Shown here: positions 31,340 to 42,663 of the stretch, piece by piece
How positions within the stretch are numbered: the stretch's first letter is position 1
Layout of the letters: every line of letters starts with the position of its first letter
Assembly: GCF_021462225.1 (NCBI RefSeq)
Contig: NC_061806.1
Coordinates: 7,188,734-7,252,733 of the forward strand
DNA from: Girardinichthys multiradiatus
Lineage: Eukaryota > Chordata > Actinopteri > Cyprinodontiformes > Goodeidae
DNA length: 64,000 bases
Direction of reading: 5' to 3'
Program-made: the position numbers and the translations under genes
The notes under the pieces: model-generated
What the model was told of the DNA's origin: nothing
The model's database searches: none
Seen by the model: the letters and a program-made list of their open reading frames with translations, nothing else

Positions 31340-32430
31340 CTGTCATGATTCTAGAAACAGATCTGACCCACATGCAGAAATTCACTCAGGAGAAGTTTAC
31401 AGATTTTAAAAGATTTATTTTTACAGAAATGATTAGTGGCGAGGGAACCAGGACCGGTAGATCACCAACTGCACAAAGAAGGGGAGAACAGGTAAGTACT
31501 GAGTGAAGGGTTGATTATTATACTAAAAGTAATATGACATGCTTACTGGAGGAGATGATTAAACCTCCAGGGGGAAAGAGAGATGTGGAGTCTAGGAGCA
31601 CAAGACCAGAGGAAACTGAAAAGGGTAATATCCAAGGTAGGTTAGTCTATGGATGCTTGAAGAAGGTTTCCAGGATGTCCAGTTGAGCTTAGTCCGTGGT
31701 ATGAAGAAGGTGGCGTGGTGCGCTGGGTGTTGGAGCTTGCACGGGAGCTCGTTGGAGGGTGAACAAGGTTCGCAAATGATTGTGGCCGGCTGATCGCAGA
31801 GCCAGGAAGCAGCCAGCTTGGGGTTTGTCTAGAGAAGGTAACTGGAGGCTTGAATCTTAGATCCAGAAGTCAGGAAACGAACTGCAAACTGAGCCAGGGC
31901 TTGAAAGCAACCTGAGAAGGAGGACACACGAAGGTTAATCGAAGCTCTAAGACAACATGAAAGCTTAAGCACAAAGCTAGAGTCTGGCGAGAGTCTTTTA
32001 CCACTGTTGGCTAACACTCAGGCATCGAAGTGCTGGCAGCCTCCTGCTGAAATGCTCCCAGCAGCAATCATGAGGATGAGCCACACCTGTCACCTGTGCA
32101 CCCATGAGCTCCCATGCCACCTATGGACTAAGCAGAGTAAATAGCAGGCAAGAAACAGAAAACAAACAGACCATCCACTTGGCTGTGCCTGTCGTTCTTC
32201 ATGGTCAGGAGGTTGTTCCAGTGCAGTGCCGACACCCTCGTGACCCTGGTCTCTATACACTCGGAACACCAGGGGATACTGTGTGGTGGTTAAAGATGGG
32301 CCAGAAGATGGATCATAGGCTGGCTGCACCCATGAGCTCCCACGCCACCTATGGACTAAGCAGAGTAAATAGCAGGCAAGAAACACAAAACAAACAGACA
32401 CTCCCAGACCTCAACACTGTCAGCTGGTAG
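31340..32430 (-). repeat. LTR-like dispersed sequence with internal 73-bp duplication
   Basis: It begins TGTCATGATTC and has GACCCACATGCAGAA about 30 bp in, like the LTR-like sequence at 19058. That suggests a related minus-strand LTR end. Further right a 73-bp segment occurs twice in direct orientation (32098-32170 and 32326-32398) with about two differences. No right-hand TGACA terminus was found. No coding content. Confidence 0.4.
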
Positions 32431-33258
32431 ATGAGGGTAGGAGTAGGTGAGGGGAAGCAGGGTCTGAAATTATGAAACATGTTAGTAAAAAGTACATGAA
32501 CTTGTTTTCAATAACTTAATACAATGCGGAGTAAATATCTGCAATTGCAATATCTGCAATATGTTTTTCAACATTTAATTTGTGATGTTATTCAGGAATC
32601 GAAAACTGCTTTGGAAAAGTTCGTAACCCTAACCAGGGCTGAATCAGTGAAACAGATTGAGAGTAGCCAGATGGAGGAAAGATAAGAACATGGGATCATC
32701 ATAATCATGAAAAGAAAAAAAAGAATATCTGAATAATTTATTGATGAATGCCTTTTTTGCAGTGACAGAGAAGTGTCTAATGCAACTGAGAGCAGAAACT
32801 GAGAGATTAGAGTATGTCAAAATCTGTTTAACAAAGTACCACCATATTAATAAAAAGGTTTACAAGTTTAAAGCTGTACATTTTTTACTTAAACTAGGGC
32901 CTGTTCTACTGTAGAGAAACCTAACCTACACATATACAACCACATGTTTTAGGCTCTTTTTGAGTTTTCTTTAAATTCTGCTCTGTGTGCTATTAGTTTA
33001 GAACAATCTTGTTCAGGTTTGGAGAGATTCACAATTGTAGTTTTTTAGCTAGACCACTTCTAATGTGGTCTAGAAGCAAAGAAAGCACCCTTTATTTAAC
33101 TTTCACAAATCAAATAAAGCTTTCAAAAATCACCAACAGGGTTTAAAAGATTCTATTAGTGTAAACTAGTCAAGAGTCAAGGTATTGTAATTTTTAAAGT
33201 ACAGAAAATTAAAGATGTTTAAGGTAGAAAAAACTTCCAAATTGGAAGCCCATTTGAT
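32431..33258. other. intron sequence
   Basis: AT-rich DNA with no recognisable feature. Confidence 0.4.
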
Positions 33259-33273
33259 AGCCTATTTAATTCA

Positions 33274-33630
33274 GTCAGTCAGTCATTTTCTACTGCTTAT
33301 TCCATAGTGGGTCACAGGTAAGCTGGTGCCCATCTCCAGCAGTCTATGGGCAAGAGGCAGGGTACACCCTGGACAGGTTGCCAGTCCATCACAGGGCAAC
33401 ACACAAACAACCATGCACACACTCATTCATACACCTAAGGGCAATTTAGAGAGACCAGTTAACCTAACAGGCATGTCTTTGGACTGTGGGAGGAAGCCAG
33501 AGTACCCGGTGAAAACCCACACATGCACGGGGAGAACATGCAAACTCCATGCAGAAAGATCCCCAGCCAGGAATTGAACCCAGGACCTTCTTGCTGCAAG
33601 GCAACAGTGCTACCAACTGCACCACCGTGC
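33274..33630 (-). repeat. full-length tRNA-derived SINE with 15-bp target duplication (copy 2)
   Basis: On the minus strand it begins GCACGGTGGTGCAGTTGGTA, has a B-box-like GGTTCAATTCC, and ends in a (TGAC)n tail. It is flanked by perfect 15-bp direct repeats AGCCTATTTAATTCA at 33259-33273 and 33631-33645, a target-site duplication from LINE-type retrotransposition. The tetranucleotide tail suggests a partner LINE that recognises a short 3' tail and not poly(A). Confidence 0.85.
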
Positions 33631-33740
33631 AGCCTATTTAATTCATGGATAAACACAAATTTGACACAGACATTTGTCAAAATAGATAGCTGTAGCATTG
33701 CTGCTAGTTAGTTACCAGACATGGATGCATCACAGACCAC

Positions 33741-33742
33741 AC

Positions 33743-33777
<35 letters not shown>
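33741..33777. repeat. (ATT)n microsatellite
   Basis: About 36 bp of uninterrupted ATT/TTA repeats. Confidence 0.9.
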
Positions 33778-33839
33778 GCCTCCAACTAAATTTGGCATTC
33801 TGTCATGGTCAATGCAGCTCCATTATAGTGGGCTAATTA

Positions 33840-34515
33840 ATTAAATATAATCTATTAATTATATAATAATTATATAATCTAGATTAAATATAATCTAATT
33901 TAATTAGCAGACAAACATTAAAATGAACATTACACAAGTCTAGTTTCTGACTAAAGTTAGCATCCGGCTATGCTAACTGGTAGGACCGTAGCATACAACA
34001 TATATCGACAGCTTCAGAGAAGCCAATAAAGACTCTGTCCTTATGAGTTGTGTAAGGATATTCTTTAAAAAATGACACACACTTTAGTTGTTGAAGGTTG
34101 TGATTTTGTGAAGATAACTTACCACTCACTGTCTTTGTAGTCTACTATCTCCTGGTGTCTCCTATGTCTACTCACTGAAGTCTGCGATCAGAGGCAGTCA
34201 CTTCAGTCAGCACCAACCAATAGGAAGACGTCCTATATCGTTCATCATTAGGCCCCTCCCCAGAAGTTCATGTTCTCAGTTACTCAAAATTCATTGAGTT
34301 CAACCAAAAAAAGGGAGCTTCAACCAAAAAAGCAGAAGCTTAATCCATAAAAAATGGGGCTTCAACCAAAAAAACGGGACCTTCAAAACCAAACATTTGA
34401 GATCCGTATAAAATGCATATAAAGTTTGATCACAAATATTATTTTTTGATTGAAATATTTTTTTGGTTGTAGTTACTTTTTGTTTCATTGACTTTTTGTT
34501 TGATTGAATAGCAAT
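33840..34515 (-). repeat. unclassified element, copy B of an inverted pair
   Basis: Reverse complement of 25425-26085 with many small differences. It includes GGAAGACGTCCTATATCGTT (34222) and CAACCAAAAAAAGGGAGCTT units (34302-34370). The two copies lie about 7.8 kb apart in opposite orientation within one intron. No protein recognised. Confidence 0.65.
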
Positions 34516-34713
34516 TCTTTTGGTTGAAATAACTGTTTTGTTTGATTAAATAATAAAAAGACAAATTTCTTTCCATACTTTTGAAACTTTGGAAACCAAA
34601 CTCAACCAAGTTAGGTCCACGATGGATGATCATGGCCAGAGACTCGGATGTCTCGAGGTCGCCACTGATGATTAAATCCAACTTGTTCGGGAGCTAGAGG
34701 ACATTTTCTCCTT

Positions 34714-35140
34714 TCGTTGTCCGATGAGCTAACCCCTCCCTCCTACTTCCCTATGTCTAAAGGGATTGCTCAATCCAACTCTCCATCCAACGGGTCTGGA
34801 CTTCCCTAAACCTGAAACATCTTACTAAGCAGGTTTACTGAAAGTTCTGTATAAGCTGGTGTCAGGAAATGACTCGCCTAGCCTCTGACAGCCTTCATAC
34901 AAAAGTCTCGCCCTTCTTCAACTGGAGGTCTGGAAGACTGAGTAGCCTACTGCAGTCATTCACATGTCAACAGTCACTTTTGTTCACGACTGCTCATTCC
35001 CTAATTTTACAACTGGCTCTTGGTATATGGGCTAGGTTAATTTTAGTGATTCAACACGAGCCCCAAGGCGCTGTTTTAACAAACTTGGCTAAGGCAACCT
35101 ATAAAAACCGTCCACCCTCCTTTAACATGGTTAGAAGTCA
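34714..35140 (+). repeat. unclassified dispersed repeat, direct copy 1
   Basis: Shares with 36228-36640 the order CCGATGAGCT, 'ctctccatcca.cgggtc', 'gcctagc.t.tgacagcct', CTAATTTTACAACT and 'ggcaacct.taaaa'. The match is clear but diverged (roughly three quarters identical by eye). Its class is unknown. Confidence 0.6.
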
Positions 35141-36227
35141 TCTCAAATCCAACTGTGACCAAAAAGAAATTACAGGATTGAAACTGTTTAGGAAAGTAGT
35201 ACTGGAATTCTAAAGCAGTAGTGAGAGAATGCGAAAATCTAAGGGTGGGAACTCCTTTTGCTAGCTTCTACTGCATCTCTTACCGAACGGAAGTCCTGTC
35301 AGTACATTTTAAGAATAGCATGGGAATGAGGATCAACTAGTGCCAAAATGACCACTATGTCTGAATGTGTAATACATTACTTCAACAAACGTATAATTAC
35401 ACACCATATCTATTACATATCTATTACAAAGCCTGCTGGCAATGCTAACTTCCTGAGCTATTCCGCTGATTCACAATCCACTATTGCTATAAAAAAAATT
35501 AACCTTTGGAGTCAATGGATATGACACCACTCACATAGTAGAAGCACACTAATCTTGCCAATGAAATAAGCCACCCACCTGGCTGGCTGTGTAATAGTTA
35601 TGCATCCATTGTCATCATGGATGACATTTTCTCATATGCAAGACACCAAGTGTTTTTTAGCTTTTCATCCCAGATTCCATCTAGTGAATTATTTAGCATT
35701 CTACTAATTTAGAAGGAGGGCAGAGTTTTAGAGCGAAGTGGAAGGAGATGAACCACAGCCATCTTCCATCTATCCTTGTATCTGGTTTATACTGTATTCT
35801 AATGTATTCTTACTAGAGTTTCAATGCATCAAGTGCTAGAAGGGCTGTACATATGCAATCCAGTAATGCAATGCATCCAGTAAAATTCTGCCCCTCATGT
35901 GCTGTATAGGCTGGTATTAACAGATATTGTGTTTAATAGGGCTGTTGTGTTGTCTAGAATGATGTGGTTACTGTATGTGTTCATTGTGGGCTGTACCAAT
36001 TGACCCCAGTGGTCACATTTCTAATAAAGTTCAAATAAATATAAGTCAAAACTTACAAAACTCTATCCTAATTTATAAATTTCTTTTTTACTCATGTCTT
36101 TGTTTTAATAGTTTTTGATTAAATCTTTTTTTGACAAGCTGAATTTTAAATAATGAAAAGGATCTAAAAAGCATAGTTTAATATTTAAGACATATATTAC
36201 TTACATAGCTTGTAACTGGGCTGTGTT
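35141..36227. other. sequence between two direct repeats
   Basis: About 1.1 kb without recognisable coding content. If the flanking direct repeats are LTRs, this would be the interior of a small non-autonomous element. Confidence 0.3.
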
Positions 36228-36640
36228 GTTTTCCGATGAGCTTAACCTCTCCCTCCTACTCCGTAGTTTTGAGAGGATTGCCCAAACCAGCTCTCCATCC
36301 AGCGGGTCCAGATCTCCCTAAGCTGACACTCTGATTACCCTGAACCGGAATTATGAAAATCAGTTTAAGCTGGTATCGGGCAGGACACGCCTAGCTTTTG
36401 ACAGCCTACACCCAGAAGTCACACCCAATTTTAATCAATGAATTAGCCACACTGAGTAGTCCCACAGTCAACTAGATCACAAGGGTCACATCTGTTAACA
36501 GCTGCTCACTTCCCTAATTTTACAACTTGCACTTGGTATCTGGACTAGATTAGTTTTAGTGGCACATCGTGAGTCCCCAGGGTGTTGTTTAGGCTTAAGG
36601 CAACCTTTAAAACCTCCCATAATTATTTTCAAACCATGCA
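36228..36640 (+). repeat. unclassified dispersed repeat, direct copy 2
   Basis: Partner of 34714-35140, same orientation, starting 1514 bp downstream. Confidence 0.6.
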
Positions 36641-38482
36641 CTAGGACATTTTTATAACCACTGAACAACTGAATAATAAGGGAACACAAATAATTGCCTA
36701 TCTATAATTCCTCTAAAATTATATATGCTTCTTTAATTAGTAATGCTTTAGCAGGGGTCAGTAACAGCATTAAATTCAGCAACACAGAATAATCAAATTA
36801 ACCTAATCTAACTTTCCCTAATGCTTATACTGGAGAGTTTGAAGAAGAGGCTTTGAGGGATCAGGGAGAGTCTTTCAGGAGGCAACAAGTTGATTTCTCG
36901 GGCATAAGGTAAAATGAAATTTTCAATTTTCTTCCTCTGAGTAGACGAGCCCCATGTCTTGGTGATCTGAAGCTTACAGAATCCAAAAGGTTAAGAGAAA
37001 CCCTTAAGATGAAAAAGGGTTTCGTCCAGGATGTCTGGATGCCTGAAACTCGAAGAAACAAAGCCCTCTGACTGCTTTGCCAAGTTCACTCAGTTGTCTG
37101 GATGTAAAAAGCTGCTGATATTAGATACCCAATAAAAAGCCTGTCAACATTTAAGACTCATGGGTTGAAGCTCTTTTCATTGCAGATTCCTTAGCTTGTC
37201 TGTGCCTACCAAACCAAACCATCTGCAGTGTTCTTTCACCATCTTAATCTTGCTTGTAGAATTCTGTAAGGAACAACTACCGGTTTCTTTTATACTGCCC
37301 CTTAAATAGAGCAGATTGTGGCCTTATTCCCCGGTTCTTGTTGTCATGTTTGCCTTATTTGTCACATTTGCTAATCCCCTTTCTTTGAATTTCCCTAACA
37401 TGCCGTCTTAGTCTGAACTTCAAGATGCTTTCCTCAGTCTCGAGCCACCTGCTGACCTCTTCTCTCTTTACTTTTGGACTCTCTTTAAAGTCTGTACCAT
37501 TTCACAGCATCTGCTCTATTCTTAGCTTTCTCAAGATTTCATTTCCTCTTAAAATGCACAACTGTATTTACTTTAGTTACAGTATTCTTCAGTTTACTAA
37601 GCAGAACCATCACTTTTTACCTTTTATATTTTTTATTCATACATTTGAATTGATTACCTTCATCTTTTTTCCATATGAAGTAGATTAACCAACTTTAGTA
37701 AAACTTGGCATTATGAGTATTAAATCTCGTTGCTTTTCTATCAGTCAATCATCAGAATAAGATCACAATTTAATTACACAATGATTGATATATGTTCAAC
37801 TTGATAATCATTCATTATTTGATTACAATAGTTCCATATTTAATCATATGTAATTTCTTCTATCACAATCATGGTTACTTCAAAAGAAAAGGTGATTAAC
37901 CCTTGACTCCAGAATAGTCCTGCAGTCTTTAGAGCTTCAGAATGTGAATATTCACACATTTGTATTTTCTTTTAATTGATCAGAATTTAATAATTTCTGC
38001 ATCGATACATGGAAGGATCTCACCACATTTTGACAGATAAACATCTGTCTAGCATTTTAATATAATTTAATTATAATTATTATTGGATTAAATTAAAAAA
38101 CCCAAATGTCATGGATCTGGCTGGATAAAAATATCAACATCATACATGGGTTAAGGAAATATTTTTAATACATTTTTTAGTCATGAGCTCTTAAATACCT
38201 GTTGTACTGAGTGCCTAATTCTTTTAATTGATTATTCCAGCTGGATTTTATTGCCTAATTTTAAAAGTAAATTTTTGGTAGTTTTGTAGGAACTCTGCAT
38301 TTAACCTAAAATCCCTTGAGAGGGAATCATTAAGTATAGTTTAGAATTGAGTAAGCTATTTAAATCGGCAATATTAGAGAAATTTTCTCCTTAAATGCGT
38401 GTCCTTTTTTGTTGTGTCGATTAATTTCTATTATTGAATTAAAAAGAAGTTCCTAATTTTTTTCCTTCCAATGGGGAAACAG
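36641..38482. other. intron sequence before the first SAB exon
   Basis: No gene or clear repeat. It ends in the pyrimidine tract TTTTTTTCCTTCC and acceptor ACAG (38479-38482). A homologue of mammalian exon 14 (57 bp) was looked for in the whole intron and not recognised. Confidence 0.4.
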
Positions 38483-38527
38483 CTCTCTGCTCAGGATAAA
38501 AAGATGGAATTGGTTCGAGTAAGAAAG
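38483..38527 (+). CDS. epb41: epb41 cassette exon, homologue of mammalian exon 15 (45 bp)
   Basis: A 45-bp exon in phase 0 at both ends reads LSAQDKKMELVRVRK. Mammalian 4.1R exon 15 is, as I recall it, also 15 codons and ends LIRMRK directly before the exon starting KKRERL. Here VRVRK precedes KRPKRL in the same way. The acceptor is AAACAG after a T/C tract and the donor is GTTAGC. A stronger-looking donor GTAAGA nine bases earlier (38519) would give 12 codons, also in frame. The call rests on length, frame and the C-terminal residues. Confidence 0.72.
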
Positions 38528-39489
38528 GTTAGCATTCTTAGTTTATTGCTGTCTTGCATCATCATCAGCAACTTAAGGACACTTAATTATGATTCTCTTC
38601 CATTGCAGAGTGACAAGATGCTTTATTTTCTTGACTGTAGTGATTTGTGGATGCCTATTTTGTGAAAGCATGTGCATTTCATCAAGAAGACATCAATGCA
38701 TTTTTCAGGTCAAAATATGGTCACTTTCATTAAAAATACAACAACGTAATACAACTACCATGATAATAATTATAATAGAATTTGCTGTTACATTGCATCA
38801 GTACAGCATAATATTGTGATAAAATATGTACGAGTGCAGCCTGCTATGTTAATGTATGCACAAGGCAGTGGTGTAAAAAATGGTTTAAAAATGTTTCCAG
38901 GAGTCTGTGTCAAACAAAATTCTTTATTACTGAGATCTTAACATTTTGTCTATTTCTAATTTAAATCTATTTCCAGCACCATAGAAAGAAACAGTAATTC
39001 ATTTTTTGCACTACTGTGAATGAGGTACCTAAATTCAGTAATGATGAAATTTTCAAAAAAGATTTTACCTATAATTTAGCATTTTCTTATTATCCCAAAG
39101 CAAGCACATTTGTAACTTCAAAACCTGACACAGTTTAACATGATCTTGTTAAAATTGCAAAACAGCAAAAATGCAAATTCAGTGCAAAGACTTAGATGCT
39201 CTTCTTGCACAAAATCCTATGCAGTAGTATCTTATGCATGCACAGCATGTGACTTAAAATCCTTGGATTTTTATCTATCTGCTTTACTGTTATACACTTT
39301 CTTTATGAGTCTCTCATCTTGTCTTTGCTGAGCTGGGTAAACTGTGAGCTGCAAACTTCATCTATGTTCATGCACAGCAACGTTTTATCTCACTTTAATA
39401 GCCATTGTAGTTATATGGACATTGGAACTGTAGAAGTCACCCTGTCTTGCTTACAACCAGATTTTATTCCTTTTCCTTATTTTTCACAG
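38528..39489. other. intron between the two cassette exons
   Basis: 962 bp of AT-rich DNA with one TGCATG (39235-39240) about 250 bp before the next exon. No other feature seen. Confidence 0.45.
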
Positions 39490-39552
39490 AAGAGACCCAA
39501 GAGACTTGAGGGTGAAACTATTTATATCAGACATAGCAATTTAATGTTGGAG
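39490..39552 (+). CDS. epb41: epb41 cassette exon, homologue of mammalian exon 16 (63 bp, SAB domain)
   Basis: This 63-bp exon of 21 codons, in phase 0, reads KRPKRLEGETIYIRHSNLML plus E. In mammals the matching 21-residue exon 16 is switched on late in red-cell development and is required for strong binding of the spectrin-actin complex. The acceptor TTTTCACAG is good. The donor GTTTGT is weak, as expected of a regulated exon. Two TGCATG motifs follow within 130 bases. Confidence 0.92.
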
Positions 39553-39601
39553 GTTTGTATTTTTAGTGTTACCAGTTCTGAGTTTTTCTAACTGCTCTGA
39601 G

Positions 39602-39680
39602 TGCATGAGTGTTGGTTTCCATTTACTTTATTTGTTTGTTTCTTTCTCTTTTTGTAGCTCAACCCAAAATGGTTTGCATG
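39602..39680 (+). promoter_or_regulatory. TGCATG pair downstream of cassette exon 16 (RBFOX-type enhancer)
   Basis: TGCATG occurs at 39602-39607 and 39675-39680, 49 and 122 bases after the 63-bp exon. RBFOX proteins bind UGCAUG downstream of mammalian 4.1R exon 16 and promote its inclusion, so the same control is likely here. Confidence 0.7.
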
Positions 39681-41880
39681 CACCATTTTCCTCTCTGATT
39701 GCCATGCAAGTAGCTTCACATCACTTATTTTTGTCTGTCATTTAAGTATATATCACTCTGAAATATATGACTGGGAAACATTTTATTTTAATTATGAAGG
39801 GCTCTGCTGCCCAGTTTATCCTTAATGCTGAAACAAACCTTCTATACAAAGAAATCTAAGAAATGGAAAACCTGTAGCATCATTAATAGCAGTAGATCAT
39901 ACATAGATGACTTGAAGATCTGTTGTTCTATCCTCTATGCTCCACCTAAAAAGCTTCCTTAAAGAGGAACTAAACCCCAAATCAACTTTTTTTGCAAATA
40001 AACTGTGTAAACTGGGCCTTAAGGGTGCTATCTTTCGGACATTGCCAAGTCAGCGCCTTTAGCCAGTGGGTCAAACCTATTAGGCTCAGGCCCACTGGGT
40101 TCCATAAAGCCTCTCTTAACCTCTGATGATGAGGGGGGTGCTGCCACTTTCCCCTCGTCCACCTGACCACACCTCTGCTCCACCCCACACTTGGCACTGC
40201 CCACTTTGGTGGCATTTTTAAAAATCTTTCTGGGGGCGGAGTTATTCTTTTACAAGGGGTTTTGTTCCACTTTAAGACTGAACCAGAATGTTATAGCTTT
40301 ATGACAGATTATAAAAACGTTGATTTTTGGTACAGAATTTGAACACAACTGTTAAATCTTCAAGCCATCATAAGGCAATGCATAAAAAACCACCATGCCT
40401 TTTTAACCAGTAAAGCCGCACAGTTTGTGCACAGTCTCTTTTTAGAGTGTAACCTGAAATCATCACACTGTCTTGTTTTACCAATTTAAAGACTAATCTG
40501 TGTTATCCAAAAGGGTTTGTATATGATTGACCTTTTTTAGGAAACCTGTCAAACACTGATTTCTAATGTGCTATGACAGCATGTCTGACAAAGTGGTCAT
40601 ACTAAGCCATAACTCTACTCATAAAAAGAAGGATCTAATAAATTGATATTAATATATAATATCAAAAGAGAAAATAAATGATTTTTCAGCCATAATCTCA
40701 AAAAGTGGCTTGCGAAATTGTCTTTGAATGAAAGCACTTCATATAAAAATGTAAAGTTTAGTGCCAAACCCAATATTCTGACATGATGTAATAAGCCCTT
40801 TCCTGCCAAACATTTCAACTGAAGCTAAGCAGTAAACGCACAAGCATACCATTGTAATATGCAATGTTTCCGTTCAGGCTAGTGTAGTAATGTCAGCTAG
40901 GCAATGCGTTCTCACAATCTTGAAGTCACAATCCTGGGGCTTGTTGATGTTGGTTGATAGCCAGGGAATGATCAAGATTTTTTTTTGTATTTATTTATTT
41001 TTCAAGATTTTATTTAATATTATGTATTTTTGTGGTGCTAGCAGTCTTTATTTGATTTTGACATTTATACATTTATTTCATAGACAACAGGGAATGGATG
41101 GAGAGTAAAAGGGAAATGTGGTTTAATAATATCAATGGCCCAGATTGCAAGCTGAACTTTAGACAGCTGTAGTAAGGACTGACTGTCTTTTGACTAGAAG
41201 CACCATTATTATTGAATCTATTGTTTTTAGAACTTAAAATGTGTGGCGCTACTCTACTGTACTCTGCATTTTGACTCTTTCCTAGTCATGTATGTATCAT
41301 CATGTAGTTTCACCCTTTCTGTACTCCGCTGTTTTTTTCCCACTTGTTTCAAACAGCTTTCCTTCTCTTTCATCTCATCTGTAACTAACCAAGCTGAATG
41401 CCTTTGTGCCACTTATGCTGTCCTGGGAAATATTTTTACTGTTGTTAAACAATTTCACAACTTTATAATGAAAATAATGACATTAACTTTACATAGATTT
41501 GACTTGCCCCCACAGAAAGATCAGCAAATTCAGTAGCTCTGTAAAGACTTGATTTCAGCTTATGATTTCAGGTTTATGCTGGACCCTGGGTATCCTGTTG
41601 TCCATATATTTTTTTTGTCATTGACACTTGAGCAAGCAGACACGCAAATAGTTTAAAATGAGCCTATTGACCTGTAGAATACAGCGCTTTAAAGTGAATA
41701 GACAAACAAGGGAAAGTGGAGTATTCAAATAGTATGATATAAAAATATAGCATTTTTAGTAAATACAATCCATAAAATTAGAATCATGAGTCATCTTTCT
41801 AATTTTCTGGAGTAATTGTAATGTAATCATTTTTTAGGGGTCATAGTTTGTAGAGCCAATGAGTTTCATTTGCAAGTGAA
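39681..41880. other. intron sequence
   Basis: Apart from the small inverted-repeat element at 39958-40276 I see no features. The right end carries the GTGAA target duplication of the solo LTR. Confidence 0.4.
39958..40276. mobile_element. short DNA element with about 21-bp inverted ends (MITE-like)
   Basis: The left end CTTAAAGAGGAACTAAACCC and the right end, inverted, CTTAAAGTGGAACAAAACCC match except for a few bases. The 319-bp body has no coding frame of note. No target duplication was clear. Confidence 0.55.
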
Positions 41881-42261
41881 TGTCACAGTGTGCCATGTCT
41901 GGTGTTTATGTTTGTTTATTGCTCCTGGTCTGGTCCTTAGTTTATCCTTAGTTCTGTGTCTTGACTTGTTAATTGGTTTTTCTCCCTCTGTCTCCCAGTA
42001 GCCTGACCTACATCTGTTCCTTGTTCCCCATGATTATTCTGTCCCTCTGTTCATTGGTTCTCGCTGTTCTCTCTGTTTGTATTCATACCCTGACGTTTCT
42101 GTTGTTCCCTGCATTGTTCTAGTTTGTCCTGATGTCGAGAAGTCAGTGGTCTGGTCTGAATCCTGTCAGTACGAGCCATTAAAAGCAACTTATCTGTAAT
42201 CATCGGCCTCCTGGTGACTCTTCCTTTGCACTTTGGTCCGATTTAAACCCGCATAATGACA
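41881..42261 (+). repeat. solo LTR with 5-bp target duplication
   Basis: A 381-bp sequence from TGTCACAG to AATGACA is flanked by perfect GTGAA at 41876-41880 and 42262-42266. An ATTAAA polyadenylation-like signal lies at 42178-42183. No internal region is attached, so the element was probably removed by recombination between its two LTRs. Confidence 0.8.
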
Positions 42262-42266
42262 GTGAA

Positions 42267-42663
42267 TACCCAGATTTAATCTTAAACTATGCATGTGCAT
42301 TGCACTGGACAGATGTACGGGTTTCCTTGAGAAATAAACAGGATCCCTTTATAGATATACCTTAGAAAAAGCACAAAGCCATTTAGCTTGTTAAAATTTT
42401 TTTTTGTCCTTATATTGATAAGAGTGGTGTCGACATTGTTCTTGCACCACCTTTACAATTAGAGGAAAGTCATTACACACATCCATTTTACCCATCCTTT
42501 CACTCATGTAATGTCCGATATAAGTACACTGTGCTCCTCACGTTTCTGTAGGGTTTTCTCACTGGTTTTGGTCAACATTTAACTCATTCTATTATTGTGT
42601 GTAATTATCTTTTTTGACATGTTGCTCTATCATGAACTAAATGTAACTTTTTCATTCCTGAAG
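42267..42663. other. intron sequence before the main SAB exon
   Basis: Contains one TGCATG (42290-42295) and the acceptor CTGAAG at 42658-42663. No other feature. Confidence 0.45.
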
